From contig CAWFXV010000010.1 of NCBI GenBank assembly GCA_963819885.1, positions 62,001-126,000 of the forward strand: a DNA stretch of 64,000 nucleotides. The letters are read 5' to 3'. A program made the position numbers and the translations under genes. Shown here one piece after another: positions 51,693-60,277 of this stretch; position 1 is the first letter of the stretch, and each line of letters opens with the position of its first letter. This stretch comes from JACVRX01 sp963819885. Its GTDB lineage: Bacteria > Actinomycetota > Actinomycetes > Jiangellales > Jiangellaceae. The notes under the pieces were generated by a model that did no database searches, had not been told where the DNA came from, and worked only from the letters and a program-made list of their open reading frames with translations.

Positions 51693-52490
51693 ATGAACGA
51701 CGCACCGATCGGGATCTTCGACAGCGGCGTGGGTGGGCTCACCGTCGCACGCAGTGTTCTGGACCAGCTGCCGCACGAGCCTGTCCGCTATGTCGGTGAC
51801 ACCGCGCGCGGCCCATACGGTCCTCGGCCGCTCGCCGAAGTCCGCGCCTTCGCGTTGGAGGTGATGGACGAGCTCGTCGACGAGGGCGTCAAGCTGCTGG
51901 TGATCGCCTGCAACTCGGCCAGTAGCGCCGTGTTACGCGACGCCCGGGAGCGCTACCGGGTCCCCGTCGTCGAGGTGATCCAACCAGCGGTCCGGCGCGC
52001 TGTGGCTGCTACCCGTAACGGACATGTGGGTGTCATCGGCACTCGGGCCACGGTGCTGTCGAAGGCGTACGAGGACTCGTTCGCCGCGGCGCCGCATCTG
52101 CAGATCACCACCCAAGCGTGCCCACGCTTCGTCGAGTTCGTCGAAGACGGCGTGACGCACGGCCCGGAGCTCGAGCGGGTCGCCCGCGAGTATCTGGAAC
52201 CGGTGCGGGATGCCGGCGTCGACACCCTCGTGCTCGGCTGCACCCACTACCCGCTTCTCACCGGCGTCGTGTCCTATGTCATGGGGGAGGCGGTGACGCT
52301 GGTGAGCAGCGCCGAAGAGACGGCTCAGGACGTCTACCGGGTGCTGGCACAGCACGGACTGATGCGCGATGACGACCTTCCGGCGCCCGTGCACGAGTTC
52401 CGAGCCACCGGGGATCCACGTCCGTTCGCCGAGTTGGGCCGGCGTTTCCTCGGCCCGGAGGTCGCAACTGTCGTGGACGTCCTGCGGTGA
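51693..52490 (+). CDS. murI: Glutamate racemase
   Basis: Cofactor-independent racemase of 265 aa that supplies D-glutamate for peptidoglycan. The two catalytic cysteines are in VIACNSASSAVLRDAR and LVLGCTHYPLLTGVV; the N-terminal IGIFDSGVGGLTVARSVLDQ and RYVGDTARGPYGPRP are also typical. Its stop overlaps the GTG of the MBL-fold gene, as in the mycobacterial order murI-Rv1339-rph-rdgB. Confidence 0.95.
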   Translation: MNDAPIGIFDSGVGGLTVARSVLDQLPHEPVRYVGDTARGPYGPRPLAEVRAFALEVMDELVDEGVKLLVIACNSASSAVLRDARERYRVPVVEVIQPAVRRAVAATRNGHVGVIGTRATVLSKAYEDSFAAAPHLQITTQACPRFVEFVEDGVTHGPELERVAREYLEPVRDAGVDTLVLGCTHYPLLTGVVSYVMGEAVTLVSSAEETAQDVYRVLAQHGLMRDDDLPAPVHEFRATGDPRPFAELGRRFLGPEVATVVDVLR

Positions 52491-53233
52491 GACTGACCGT
52501 TCTCGGCTGCTCGGGATCGCTGCCTGGCCCCGACTCGCCTGCGTCGGCATACCTGGTCGAGGCAGACGGCACTCGGCTCCTGCTCGACCTCGGCAACGGC
52601 GCCCTCGGCGTTCTACAGCGCCACGCCGAGATGGCCGACATCGACGCCGTACTGCTCAGCCATCTGCATCCGGATCACTGTCTCGACCTGTGCAGTCTCT
52701 ACGTGGCCAGGCGCTACGGGCCTGGCGCCGGTGGTCGGCCGATCCCGGTCTGGGGGCCAGTCGGCACGGCCGAGCGAATGGCGACGGCGTACGGCCTGGC
52801 ACCAGAGCCGGGAATGGGCGAGACGTTCGACTTTCGGCCGTATCCGGACGGCAGCTTCGACGTCGGCCCGTTCACAGTTCGCGCCACCCGGGTCGTGCAT
52901 CCGGTACTGGCCTACGCGATGCGTCTCGACCACAACGGCCGTTCGATTGCGTATTCCGGCGATACGGCGGCGACCCCTGCATTGGTCGACCTCGCTTCTG
53001 GGGCCGACGTTTTCGTCTGCGAGGCAGCATTTCGTGACGGTGAGAACCATCCACCCGGGATGCACCTCACCGGCCGGGAAGCGGGCCAGCATGCGATGGC
53101 CGCCGGGGTCGGCCATCTGGTGGTCACCCATGTCCCGCCGTGGGGCCATCGAGCCGCGGCGGTAGCCGGCGCCGAGGCGATGTTCGGTGGCCCGGTCACC
53201 GCCGCCAGTTCTGGCTTGGTCCTGAATGTCTGA
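52487..53233 (+). CDS. MBL-fold hydrolase (Rv1339-like, possible cAMP phosphodiesterase)
   Basis: A 248-aa metallo-beta-lactamase-fold protein with the zinc motif LSHLHPDHCLDLCS, Asp in YSGDTAATPALVDLA and C-terminal His in LVVTHVPPWGHR. Synteny (between murI and rph) marks it as the orthologue of M. tuberculosis Rv1339, reported as an atypical class II cyclic-nucleotide phosphodiesterase. RNase-Z-like nucleases share the fold, so the cyclic nucleotide role is by orthology only. The GTG start overlaps murI. Confidence 0.85.
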   Translation: MRLTVLGCSGSLPGPDSPASAYLVEADGTRLLLDLGNGALGVLQRHAEMADIDAVLLSHLHPDHCLDLCSLYVARRYGPGAGGRPIPVWGPVGTAERMATAYGLAPEPGMGETFDFRPYPDGSFDVGPFTVRATRVVHPVLAYAMRLDHNGRSIAYSGDTAATPALVDLASGADVFVCEAAFRDGENHPPGMHLTGREAGQHAMAAGVGHLVVTHVPPWGHRAAAVAGAEAMFGGPVTAASSGLVLNV

Positions 53234-53255
53234 TCTGGGAGATAACCTTCCGGGC

Positions 53256-53978
53256 ATGGCGCGTCCCGACGGCCGAGCGGCCGACCAGCTCCGTCCGGTG
53301 CGGATCACCCGGGGGTGGCTCGACCACGCCGAAGGCTCGGTCCTGGTCGAGTTCGGCGCCACCCGAGTGTTGTGTGCCGCATCGGTGACCGAGGGGGTTC
53401 CCCGCTGGCGCAAGGGATCCGGGTTGGGATGGGTGACCGCTGAGTACGCGATGCTGCCTCGCTCGACGAACACGCGGTCTGACCGAGAGTCCGTTCGGGG
53501 TCGGATCGGTGGTCGGACCCACGAGATCTCACGGCTGGTGGGCCGCGCCTTGCGCGGCATCATCGACGTCTCCGCACTAGGCGAGAACACGGTGGTTCTC
53601 GACTGTGACGTCCTGCAGGCCGACGGGGGTACGCGCACGGCAGCCATCACCGGCGCCCATGTCGCGCTCGCCGACGCCGTCGAATGGATGCGCAGCCGCG
53701 GGCTGTTGACCTCCGGCGATGTGCTGCGCGGCTCTGTGGCAGCCGTTTCGGTCGGTGTCGTCGACGGCGAACCGTTACTGGATTTGTGCTACGAGGAAGA
53801 TGTCCGGGCCGAGACCGACATGAACGTCGTCATGACCGGAGACGGCCGGTTCGTCGAGATCCAAGGCACCGCAGAGGGCGAGCCGTTCGACCGGCCAGAG
53901 CTCGATGCCCTGCTCGCCCTCGCCGAGAACGGCTGCGCTGAGCTCACCGGCCTGCAACGGGCTGCTCTCGCCGGATGA
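53256..53978 (+). CDS. rph: Ribonuclease PH
   Basis: Phosphate-dependent 3'-5' exoribonuclease of 240 aa that trims tRNA 3' ends. The ATG at 53256 gives the standard start ARPDGRAADQLRPVRI. Other blocks are AEYAMLPRSTNTRSDRES (18 residues), HEISRLVGRALRGIIDVSAL, DCDVLQADGGTRTAAITGA and EDVRAETDMNVVMTGDGRF. It overlaps rdgB by 4 nt (ATGA). Confidence 0.95.
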   Translation: MARPDGRAADQLRPVRITRGWLDHAEGSVLVEFGATRVLCAASVTEGVPRWRKGSGLGWVTAEYAMLPRSTNTRSDRESVRGRIGGRTHEISRLVGRALRGIIDVSALGENTVVLDCDVLQADGGTRTAAITGAHVALADAVEWMRSRGLLTSGDVLRGSVAAVSVGVVDGEPLLDLCYEEDVRAETDMNVVMTGDGRFVEIQGTAEGEPFDRPELDALLALAENGCAELTGLQRAALAG

Positions 53979-54592
53979 GCGCGGCTGGCCGCCGTCGGGT
54001 GATGCTCGCTACCCGCAACCCACACAAGGTCGGCGAGATGCGCAGGATCCTTGCCGACGTCGGCGTCGCCGGAATTGACCTGGTGTCACTCGCGGATCGT
54101 CCCGAGGTACCCGAGGTCGCCGAAACCGGGCTGACCTACGCCGAGAACGCTGTGCTCAAGGCGACTGCGGTCGCCGACGCGACGGGACTCAGTGCGATCG
54201 GCGACGACTCCGGTCTCAGCGTCGACGTCCTGGGCGGTATGCCGGGCGTCCTGTCGGCCCGTTGGGCCGGTCGGCACGGCGACGACTTGGCGAATCTCAC
54301 CTTGTTGCTGCTCCAGCTCGCCGACGTGCCCGACGATCGGCGCACTGCGGCCTTCGAGTGCGCGGCCGCCCTGGCCCTGCCGAGCGGTCAGGTCGTCCTC
54401 GAGGAGGGTCGGGTTCGCGGGCGGCTGATCCGCGAGCCCCGTGGGACCAACGGCTTCGGCTACGACCCGATATTCGTCCCTGACGGCGATATCCGGACCA
54501 CCGCTGAGATGCCGGCGGCCGACAAAGACGCCATCAGTCACCGCGGCCGTGCATTCCGAGCACTCGCCCCACATCTGCTGACGTTCACCTGA
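53975..54592 (+). CDS. rdgB: RdgB/HAM1 family non-canonical purine NTP pyrophosphatase
   Basis: A 205-aa house-cleaning enzyme that hydrolyses dITP and XTP. The family motifs are present: VMLATRNPHKVGEMRRIL, ETGLTYAENAVLKATAVADA, IGDDSGLSVDVLGGMPGV and the C-terminal GTNGFGYDPIFVPDG. ATG overlapping the rph stop. It is the last gene of the block conserved with the mycobacterial Rv1330c-Rv1341 region. Confidence 0.95.
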   Translation: MSAAGRRRVMLATRNPHKVGEMRRILADVGVAGIDLVSLADRPEVPEVAETGLTYAENAVLKATAVADATGLSAIGDDSGLSVDVLGGMPGVLSARWAGRHGDDLANLTLLLLQLADVPDDRRTAAFECAAALALPSGQVVLEEGRVRGRLIREPRGTNGFGYDPIFVPDGDIRTTAEMPAADKDAISHRGRAFRALAPHLLTFT

Positions 54593-54667
54593 TCGGCGGA
54601 CCGGCCGTAGCACTTTCGTCATCTGATCGCCGCCGCGGTTCGGCCGTTCCTGGCGCAGGATGGAGAC

Positions 54668-56221
54668 GTGCTCGAGTCCACGACGGCGCCGCCAGCCCGG
54701 CGAACCCGCGACGATCTCGTGCCCGGAGCGCTCGCGGGCCTGGCGTCGGCCGCACTCGGCCTCGGCGTGGCGGAGCTCGTGGCCGGCTTCCTCGGGCGCA
54801 CCACGACTCCGGTGATCGCCGTCGGCGAAGCCTTCATCGATCGCGTGCCGACCTGGCTGAAGGACCTGGCCGTCGAATGGTTCGGTACAGCCGACAAGAC
54901 CGTGCTGATCGCCGGTGTGCTCGTCGTGTTCGCGATGGCTTCCGCCGGAATCGGCGTACTCACCACCCGCCGCCGTGGTGTCGGCCTGCTTGCGGCGGGC
55001 GGACTCGGACTGGTGGCAGCGGCGGCGACGTGGACTCGCGCGGACGCGACCAGCATCGACCTGTGGCCAGTCGTTCTCGGCTCGGTCGCGTCGTTGATCG
55101 CGCTTGACATGCTCACGGCGCGAGCCGCCAAGGCAGGTTCCCAGCCCGTCGGCGCGCCAAACGGCCGCCGAACGTTCTTGCGTACCGGCGGCGTCGTGGT
55201 GGCGACGGCGGCGACGTCGTACGCAGCAGGCCGATGGCTCGGCCAGCGTCGTTCGACGGTTGAAGAGTCTCGGCAGGCGGTGGCCCCAGCGCAGGACGAG
55301 ACCGGTCCGCCGCAAGGCGCCGACCTCGGTGTCAACGGAATCGAACCGTGGCAGACGCCCAACGGCGTCTTCTACCGGATCGACACGGCATTGTCGGTCC
55401 CATTGGTACGGGCCGAGGACTGGCGGCTGCGGGTCCACGGGCTGGTCGACCGAGAACTGACCCTCGACTACGACCAACTCCTCGAGCTGGGCCTGATCGA
55501 GAGCTGGGTGACGCTGACCTGCGTGTCCAACGAAGTCGGTGGCTACCTCGCCGGCAACGCACGATGGAGCGGCGTCCGCGTCGCCGACGTGCTGGCCATA
55601 GTCGGGCCGCAGCCGGACGCCGACGCCGTCAAGTCCACCTCAGCGGATGGGTGGACGGCTGGAACTCCGCTCGAGGTGTTGACCGACGGCCGCGACGCGA
55701 TGTTCGCGGTGGCCATGAACGGCGAGCCGCTACCCGTCGAGCACGGCTTCCCAGTGCGGATGGTCGTCCCCGGTCTCTATGGCTTCGTCAGCGCCACCAA
55801 ATGGGTCGTCGACGTGGAAGTGAGCCGATTCGACGCGTTCGACGCCTACTGGTCCACCCGCGGCTGGTCCGAGCAGGCCCCGATCAAGACCTCGGCTCGG
55901 ATCGAGGTACCCCGCTCCAGCCAGTTCGTCGCTGCCGGCCGGGTTGCCGTCGCCGGGACCGCCTGGGCGCAGCATCGCGGTATCCAGGCCGTCGAAGTAC
56001 GCGTCGACGGCGGCGCCTGGCAGCGCGCACGCCTTGGCACCGTGCCGAGTACTGACACCTGGCGGCAGTGGATGTGGGAATGGGATGCCGAGCCAGGCGA
56101 GCACCAGCTCCAAGCGCGTGCGATCGACGGCGACGGCGAGGTCCAGATCGAGGAGCCGGCGCCCCCGGCGCCGGACGGTGCTACGGGCTGGCACGAGGTG
56201 CGGGTCGAGGTCGAAGCTTGA
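54668..56221 (+). CDS. Membrane-anchored sulfite oxidase-family molybdoenzyme
   Basis: A 517-aa protein. The N-terminal third has about four membrane helices (LASAALGLGVAELVAGFLG, VLIAGVLVVFAMASAGIGVL and two more), then an Arg-rich linker before another helix (FLRTGGVVVATAATSYAAGR). The catalytic domain follows (about residues 225-400) with the molybdenum-ligating Cys in WVTLTCVSNEVGGYLAG and KWVVDVEVSRFDAFDAYW, then a C-terminal dimerisation domain. It is an oxidoreductase of the sulfite oxidase family; the physiological substrate is unknown. GTG start. Confidence 0.88.
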   Translation: MLESTTAPPARRTRDDLVPGALAGLASAALGLGVAELVAGFLGRTTTPVIAVGEAFIDRVPTWLKDLAVEWFGTADKTVLIAGVLVVFAMASAGIGVLTTRRRGVGLLAAGGLGLVAAAATWTRADATSIDLWPVVLGSVASLIALDMLTARAAKAGSQPVGAPNGRRTFLRTGGVVVATAATSYAAGRWLGQRRSTVEESRQAVAPAQDETGPPQGADLGVNGIEPWQTPNGVFYRIDTALSVPLVRAEDWRLRVHGLVDRELTLDYDQLLELGLIESWVTLTCVSNEVGGYLAGNARWSGVRVADVLAIVGPQPDADAVKSTSADGWTAGTPLEVLTDGRDAMFAVAMNGEPLPVEHGFPVRMVVPGLYGFVSATKWVVDVEVSRFDAFDAYWSTRGWSEQAPIKTSARIEVPRSSQFVAAGRVAVAGTAWAQHRGIQAVEVRVDGGAWQRARLGTVPSTDTWRQWMWEWDAEPGEHQLQARAIDGDGEVQIEEPAPPAPDGATGWHEVRVEVEA

Positions 56222-56224
56222 CCC

Positions 56225-56890
56225 GTGCCCTCGATCGCGCACGAGGTGACGATTGACGCCGACCAGCAGCGCCTGGCGGGAACGCTGACCGTTCCGGAAC
56301 CGGCGCACGGGATCGTCGTGTTCGCCCATGGCAGTGGCAGCAGCCGGCACAGCCCGCGCAACATCAAAGTCGCCGACGTGCTCCACGACGCCGGCATGGC
56401 GACCTTGCTGTTCGACCTGCTGACCGCGGACGAAGAACAGCGTGACGCCGTCGATGCGAGTCTGCGCTTCGACATTGCTCTGCTCTCGCGCCGGCTCGAC
56501 GACGCCGTGCACGCGGTCGGCGACGATGCACGCGTCGCCGACCTGCCGGTCGGCCTGTTCGGCGCCAGTACCGGGGCAGCAGCCGCGCTGGCGACGGCCG
56601 CCCGGCTCACCGGGACGGTGCGCGCAGTCGTGAGCCGGGGTGGGCGCCCCGATCTTGCCGGACCGGCGTTGCGCGATGTCCAGGCCGCGGTCCTGCTGAT
56701 CGTCGGCAGCCTCGACCACGCGGTTCTCGCACTCAACCGGGAAGCGGCTCGCCAGCTGCGCGGCGATCACGAGCTCTCAGTGGTGCCGGACGCAACGCAC
56801 CTGTTTCCAGAACCCGGAGCGCTGGCCGAGGTGGCACGGCTCGCCGCGGCCTGGTTCGTCCGCACGATGGTGTCCCGCTCACTCAACTGA
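56225..56890 (+). CDS. Alpha/beta hydrolase (dienelactone hydrolase-like)
   Basis: A 221-aa alpha/beta hydrolase with a GTG start 3 nt after the molybdoenzyme stop. It shows the oxyanion region GIVVFAHGSGSSRHSPRN, nucleophile elbow LFGASTGAAAALATAA, Asp near LIVGSLDHAV and His in DATHLFPEPGAL. The group is often fused or linked to phosphoribosyltransferases, which is not the case here. The substrate is unknown. The 3' end overlaps the convergent saccharopine dehydrogenase-like gene by 12 bp. Confidence 0.82.
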   Translation: MPSIAHEVTIDADQQRLAGTLTVPEPAHGIVVFAHGSGSSRHSPRNIKVADVLHDAGMATLLFDLLTADEEQRDAVDASLRFDIALLSRRLDDAVHAVGDDARVADLPVGLFGASTGAAAALATAARLTGTVRAVVSRGGRPDLAGPALRDVQAAVLLIVGSLDHAVLALNREAARQLRGDHELSVVPDATHLFPEPGALAEVARLAAAWFVRTMVSRSLN

Positions 56891-58135
56891 TCGACGTGAC
56901 GCGCGCTCGTCCATCCCCCACGGCGAGTCATAGTCGCCGGCCAGCAGGTCGAGGAAGGGCTGGGCGTCGAAGGCTTCCGGCCCGAGTACCCCGGTTCCCG
57001 ACCACGTCCCGCCGGCGAGCAGCTCGAGGGCGACGACAGGGTTGACGGCGGTTTGCCAGACCACGCACTGCGCGCCGTACTCGGCCATGGACCAGTCGTT
57101 GTCCACGAGGTGGTACAGATACACATCGCGGGGCCGGCTGTCCGCATCGGTGCCGGTGACCCACAAGCCCGCGCACGTCTGGCCGTGCATCCGGTCGCCG
57201 AGTCCGGCCGGGTCCGGGAGGGAGGCGGCGACGACGTCACGCGGGCTGACCTGCACGGCCGCACCGGCAGAACGGACGGATACGGGGTCGGTCTTGTCCA
57301 GACCCAGCTTGTGCAGGGTCTTGAGGACGTCGATGAACTCGGTGCCCAACCCGTATTTGAACGTCACTCGCCGTGCGTCGACCCAGCGCGGCATGAGCAG
57401 CACCTCTTCGTGCTCGACGTTGACGCATTCGACCGGGCCGATGCCGGCCGGGAAGTCGAACACCTCAGGCTCGCTGAACGGCGGCGTCGTGTACCAGCCG
57501 CGGTCCTTCTCCCAGATCACTGGGGGGTTGAGGCACTCCTCGATCGTGGTCCAGATCGAGAACGACGGGGCGAACTCGTATCCGTCGACGGTCAGGTTGG
57601 CGCCGTCCCGAGTGCCCAGTTCGTCGATCTCGGCGAAGAGCTGGTCGGCGGCGTGACGGGCGAAGACATCGGACAGCCCGGGCTCGACGCCCATGCCGAC
57701 CAGTGCGAGCCGGCCGGAATCCTCCCACTGAGAAGCCTTGGCGAACTGCTCGTCCCCGAGCTTGACCCCGGTCTGCTCGTGCGGCTGCTCGGGATGCGGG
57801 TGCGACAAGGACATCGCCATGTCGAGGTAGTCAGCCCCCGCGGCGTAGGCGCCGTCGAAGATCGGCATCACGAAGCGGGGATCCACGGCGTTCATCACGT
57901 GGGTGGCGCCGTGCTCGCGGGCCAGCGCTTCCACGGCAGCGGCGTCGGAGGCGTCGACTCGGGCTGCAACCAGCCGCTTCTCGTTGGGGTGCCGCTCGGT
58001 GACGGCACCGACGGTCCGCTCGGCCCGGCCGGCGTCGTAGTCGGCCACGATCAGGCGATCGAAGAACCCACGTCGGGCCGCGATCCGCGCGAACGCGTCG
58101 CCGACCCCGCCGGACCCGACCAAGAGAATGCGCAT
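56879..58135 (-). CDS. Saccharopine dehydrogenase family protein
   Basis: A 418-aa NAD(P)-dependent protein. The N-terminal Rossmann motif is ILLVGSGGVGDAFARIAARR, followed by family features ATHVMNAVDPRFVMPIFDGA, LVGMGVEPGLSDVFARHAAD and VNVEHEEVLLMPRWVDARR. Relatives act on lysine-derived imines or in carboxyspermidine formation. It is divergent from the APC permease, Lrp and aminotransferase genes, so a role in lysine or polyamine catabolism is plausible. Confidence 0.85.
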   Translation of the reverse strand: MRILLVGSGGVGDAFARIAARRGFFDRLIVADYDAGRAERTVGAVTERHPNEKRLVAARVDASDAAAVEALAREHGATHVMNAVDPRFVMPIFDGAYAAGADYLDMAMSLSHPHPEQPHEQTGVKLGDEQFAKASQWEDSGRLALVGMGVEPGLSDVFARHAADQLFAEIDELGTRDGANLTVDGYEFAPSFSIWTTIEECLNPPVIWEKDRGWYTTPPFSEPEVFDFPAGIGPVECVNVEHEEVLLMPRWVDARRVTFKYGLGTEFIDVLKTLHKLGLDKTDPVSVRSAGAAVQVSPRDVVAASLPDPAGLGDRMHGQTCAGLWVTGTDADSRPRDVYLYHLVDNDWSMAEYGAQCVVWQTAVNPVVALELLAGGTWSGTGVLGPEAFDAQPFLDLLAGDYDSPWGMDERASRRSVE

Positions 58136-58259
58136 GTGCCGAATCTAGCGCGAACTTACGATCTCACAACGGATTTGGGAGAGGTCTTGCCCAGGCACGA
58201 CGAACTCAGTACATTCCTGCACCAGCGGCGGGGGAAACCGCAGCGCAAAGGTGGTCGGC

Positions 58260-59786
58260 ATGGCCGAGGCGAGGACCGCAACTGAACCGGTAGCGGGCAA
58301 GGGCCTGGAAAAGGGTGCCCTGGGTCTGTGGGGCAACGTCACCATAGGGCTCGCCTCGACCGCGCCGGCCTACAGTCTGGCCGCGACTCTCGGCTACGTC
58401 GTGTTCGAGGTCGGGGACCGGGCGCCGGCGATGTTCGTCCTGGCATTCATCCCGATGCTGTTCATCGCCTTCGCCTACCGCGAGCTGAACAGCGCGGCGC
58501 CGGATTGCGGCACGACGTTCACCTGGGGGACCAAGGCGTTCGGCCCCTGGGTCGGCTGGATGGGCGGCTGGGGGCTGGCCGTCTCGGCGATCATCGTGCT
58601 GGCCAACGTTGCCGAGATCGCCGCCATCTACCTGCTCGACTTCCTCGGGCTGGACTCCCTGGCCGAGTCGCGACCGGTGGTCGTCAGCTTCGGCGTCGTG
58701 CTCATCGCGGCGATGACCTGGGTGAGCTACCGCGGCATCGTGCTCACCGAGCGGCTGCAGGCCGTCCTGGTCTCGATCCAGTTCGCCATCTTGATCTTGT
58801 TCAGCGTGGTGGCGCTGGCGAAGGTCTTCAGCGACTCGGCCGGGTCGCAGGCCGTCGACCCGTCCTGGGAGTGGTTCTCGCCTGCGGGCCTCACTTCGTC
58901 GGAGATCGCCGCGGCCGTCATCCTCTGCATCTTCATCTACTGGGGCTGGGACTCCTGCCTCGCCGTGAACGAGGAGACCAAAAACGCCGACGTGATCGCC
59001 GGCAAGGCCGCGGTCATCAGCACCGTGATCCTGGTGGCCACCTACGTGATGGTCGCGCTCGCCGTCCAGGCGTACGCCGGGTTCGAGGACGTGGGGCTTG
59101 GACTGGCCAACGAGGAGAACGTCGATGACGTGCTCACCGTGCTGGGCGAGCCGGTCGTCGGCAGCATCATGGCTTCGGCGTTGCTGTTGACCGTCGCGAT
59201 CTCGGCATTGTCGTCGACGCAGACGACCATTCTGCCGACGGCACGGGGCACGCTGGCGATGGCCGTCTACGGTGCGATCCCGAAGAAGTTCGCCGAGGTG
59301 CACCCGCGCTACCACACCCCCTCGTTCGGCACGCTGGTGATGGGGGCCACGGCGATCTTCTTCTATCTGGTGCTCTCGCTGGTCAGCGTCAACACGCTGG
59401 CCGACTCGATCGCTTCGCTCGGTCTGGCCGTCGCGTTCTACTACGGCATCACCGGCTACGCCTGTGTGTGGTACTTCCGCCGGACCCTGTTCGACAGCGG
59501 CCGCAACGTCATCCTCCGCGGCCTGCTGCCGCTGCTTGGAGCCCTGGCAATGACGTGGGCGTTCGTGATCAGCGCACGCGACATGTACGCAGCCGACTAT
59601 GGATTTACGGCGTTCGGTGATATCGGCGGCGTGTTCGTGATCGGCGTCGGGATGCTGGCGCTCGGCGTCCCGCTGATGCTTGCCTGTGCGGTCAAGCTGC
59701 GGCCGTTCTTCCGCGGCGAGACGCTGACCGCGGAGACACCGATCCTCGTCCCGGACACCGGCGAGCCGCCACGCGCCGGCCTCTGA
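58260..59786 (+). CDS. APC family amino acid/amine permease
   Basis: A 508-aa membrane transporter with about 12 helices. The ATG at 58260 is chosen over the GTG at 58251 because the AAAGGTGG site fits it better. The N-terminal APC segment is GNVTIGLASTAPAYSLAATL, and helix 3 includes FTWGTKAFGPWVGWMGGWGL. No substrate residues can be assigned; linkage to an Lrp regulator and class III aminotransferase suggests import of the amine or amino acid that the aminotransferase uses. Confidence 0.88.
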   Translation: MAEARTATEPVAGKGLEKGALGLWGNVTIGLASTAPAYSLAATLGYVVFEVGDRAPAMFVLAFIPMLFIAFAYRELNSAAPDCGTTFTWGTKAFGPWVGWMGGWGLAVSAIIVLANVAEIAAIYLLDFLGLDSLAESRPVVVSFGVVLIAAMTWVSYRGIVLTERLQAVLVSIQFAILILFSVVALAKVFSDSAGSQAVDPSWEWFSPAGLTSSEIAAAVILCIFIYWGWDSCLAVNEETKNADVIAGKAAVISTVILVATYVMVALAVQAYAGFEDVGLGLANEENVDDVLTVLGEPVVGSIMASALLLTVAISALSSTQTTILPTARGTLAMAVYGAIPKKFAEVHPRYHTPSFGTLVMGATAIFFYLVLSLVSVNTLADSIASLGLAVAFYYGITGYACVWYFRRTLFDSGRNVILRGLLPLLGALAMTWAFVISARDMYAADYGFTAFGDIGGVFVIGVGMLALGVPLMLACAVKLRPFFRGETLTAETPILVPDTGEPPRAGL

Positions 59787-59809
59787 GTGGATAGGGAAAG
59801 ATCCTTTCT

Positions 59810-60277
59810 ATGGCCGATCGGGATCGCAGCCCCGTGCTCGATTCCGTCGCCAAGAGGATCATCGAGCAGCTCCAGCAAGACGGACGGCGGTCCTATGCGT
59901 CGATCGCCAAGGCCGTCGGGCTTTCCGAGGCGGCGGTGCGGCAACGTGTCCAGCGACTGCTCGACACCGGTGTCGTGCAGATCGTTGCGGTGACCGATCC
60001 CCTCCAGGTCGGTTTCGAGCGTCAGGCGCTCATCGGCATCAAGATTCAGGGTGACGTCACCGCCGTCGCGGATGCGTTGGCCGAGATTCCCGAGGTCGAC
60101 TATGTCGTCATCACCGCTGGCTCGTTCGACCTGATCGCCGAGGTCGTGTGCGAGGACGACGACCACCTGTTCGACCTGCTGAGCTCCCGGATCCGCATCA
60201 TCGACGGGGTCACGGCTACGGAGACATTCGTCTACCTGAAGCTTCGCAAGCAGCTCTACAACTGGGGGACCCGATGA
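59810..60277 (+). CDS. Lrp/AsnC family transcriptional regulator
   Basis: A 155-aa regulator with an N-terminal winged helix-turn-helix (IIEQLQQDGRRSYASIAKAV then SEAAVRQRVQRLLDTGVVQI) and a C-terminal RAM domain (EVDYVVITAGSFDLIAEVVC). It lies between the permease and the aminotransferase, overlapping the latter by 4 nt (ATGA), so it probably regulates the same operon in response to the transported amine or amino acid. Confidence 0.9.
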   Translation: MADRDRSPVLDSVAKRIIEQLQQDGRRSYASIAKAVGLSEAAVRQRVQRLLDTGVVQIVAVTDPLQVGFERQALIGIKIQGDVTAVADALAEIPEVDYVVITAGSFDLIAEVVCEDDDHLFDLLSSRIRIIDGVTATETFVYLKLRKQLYNWGTR

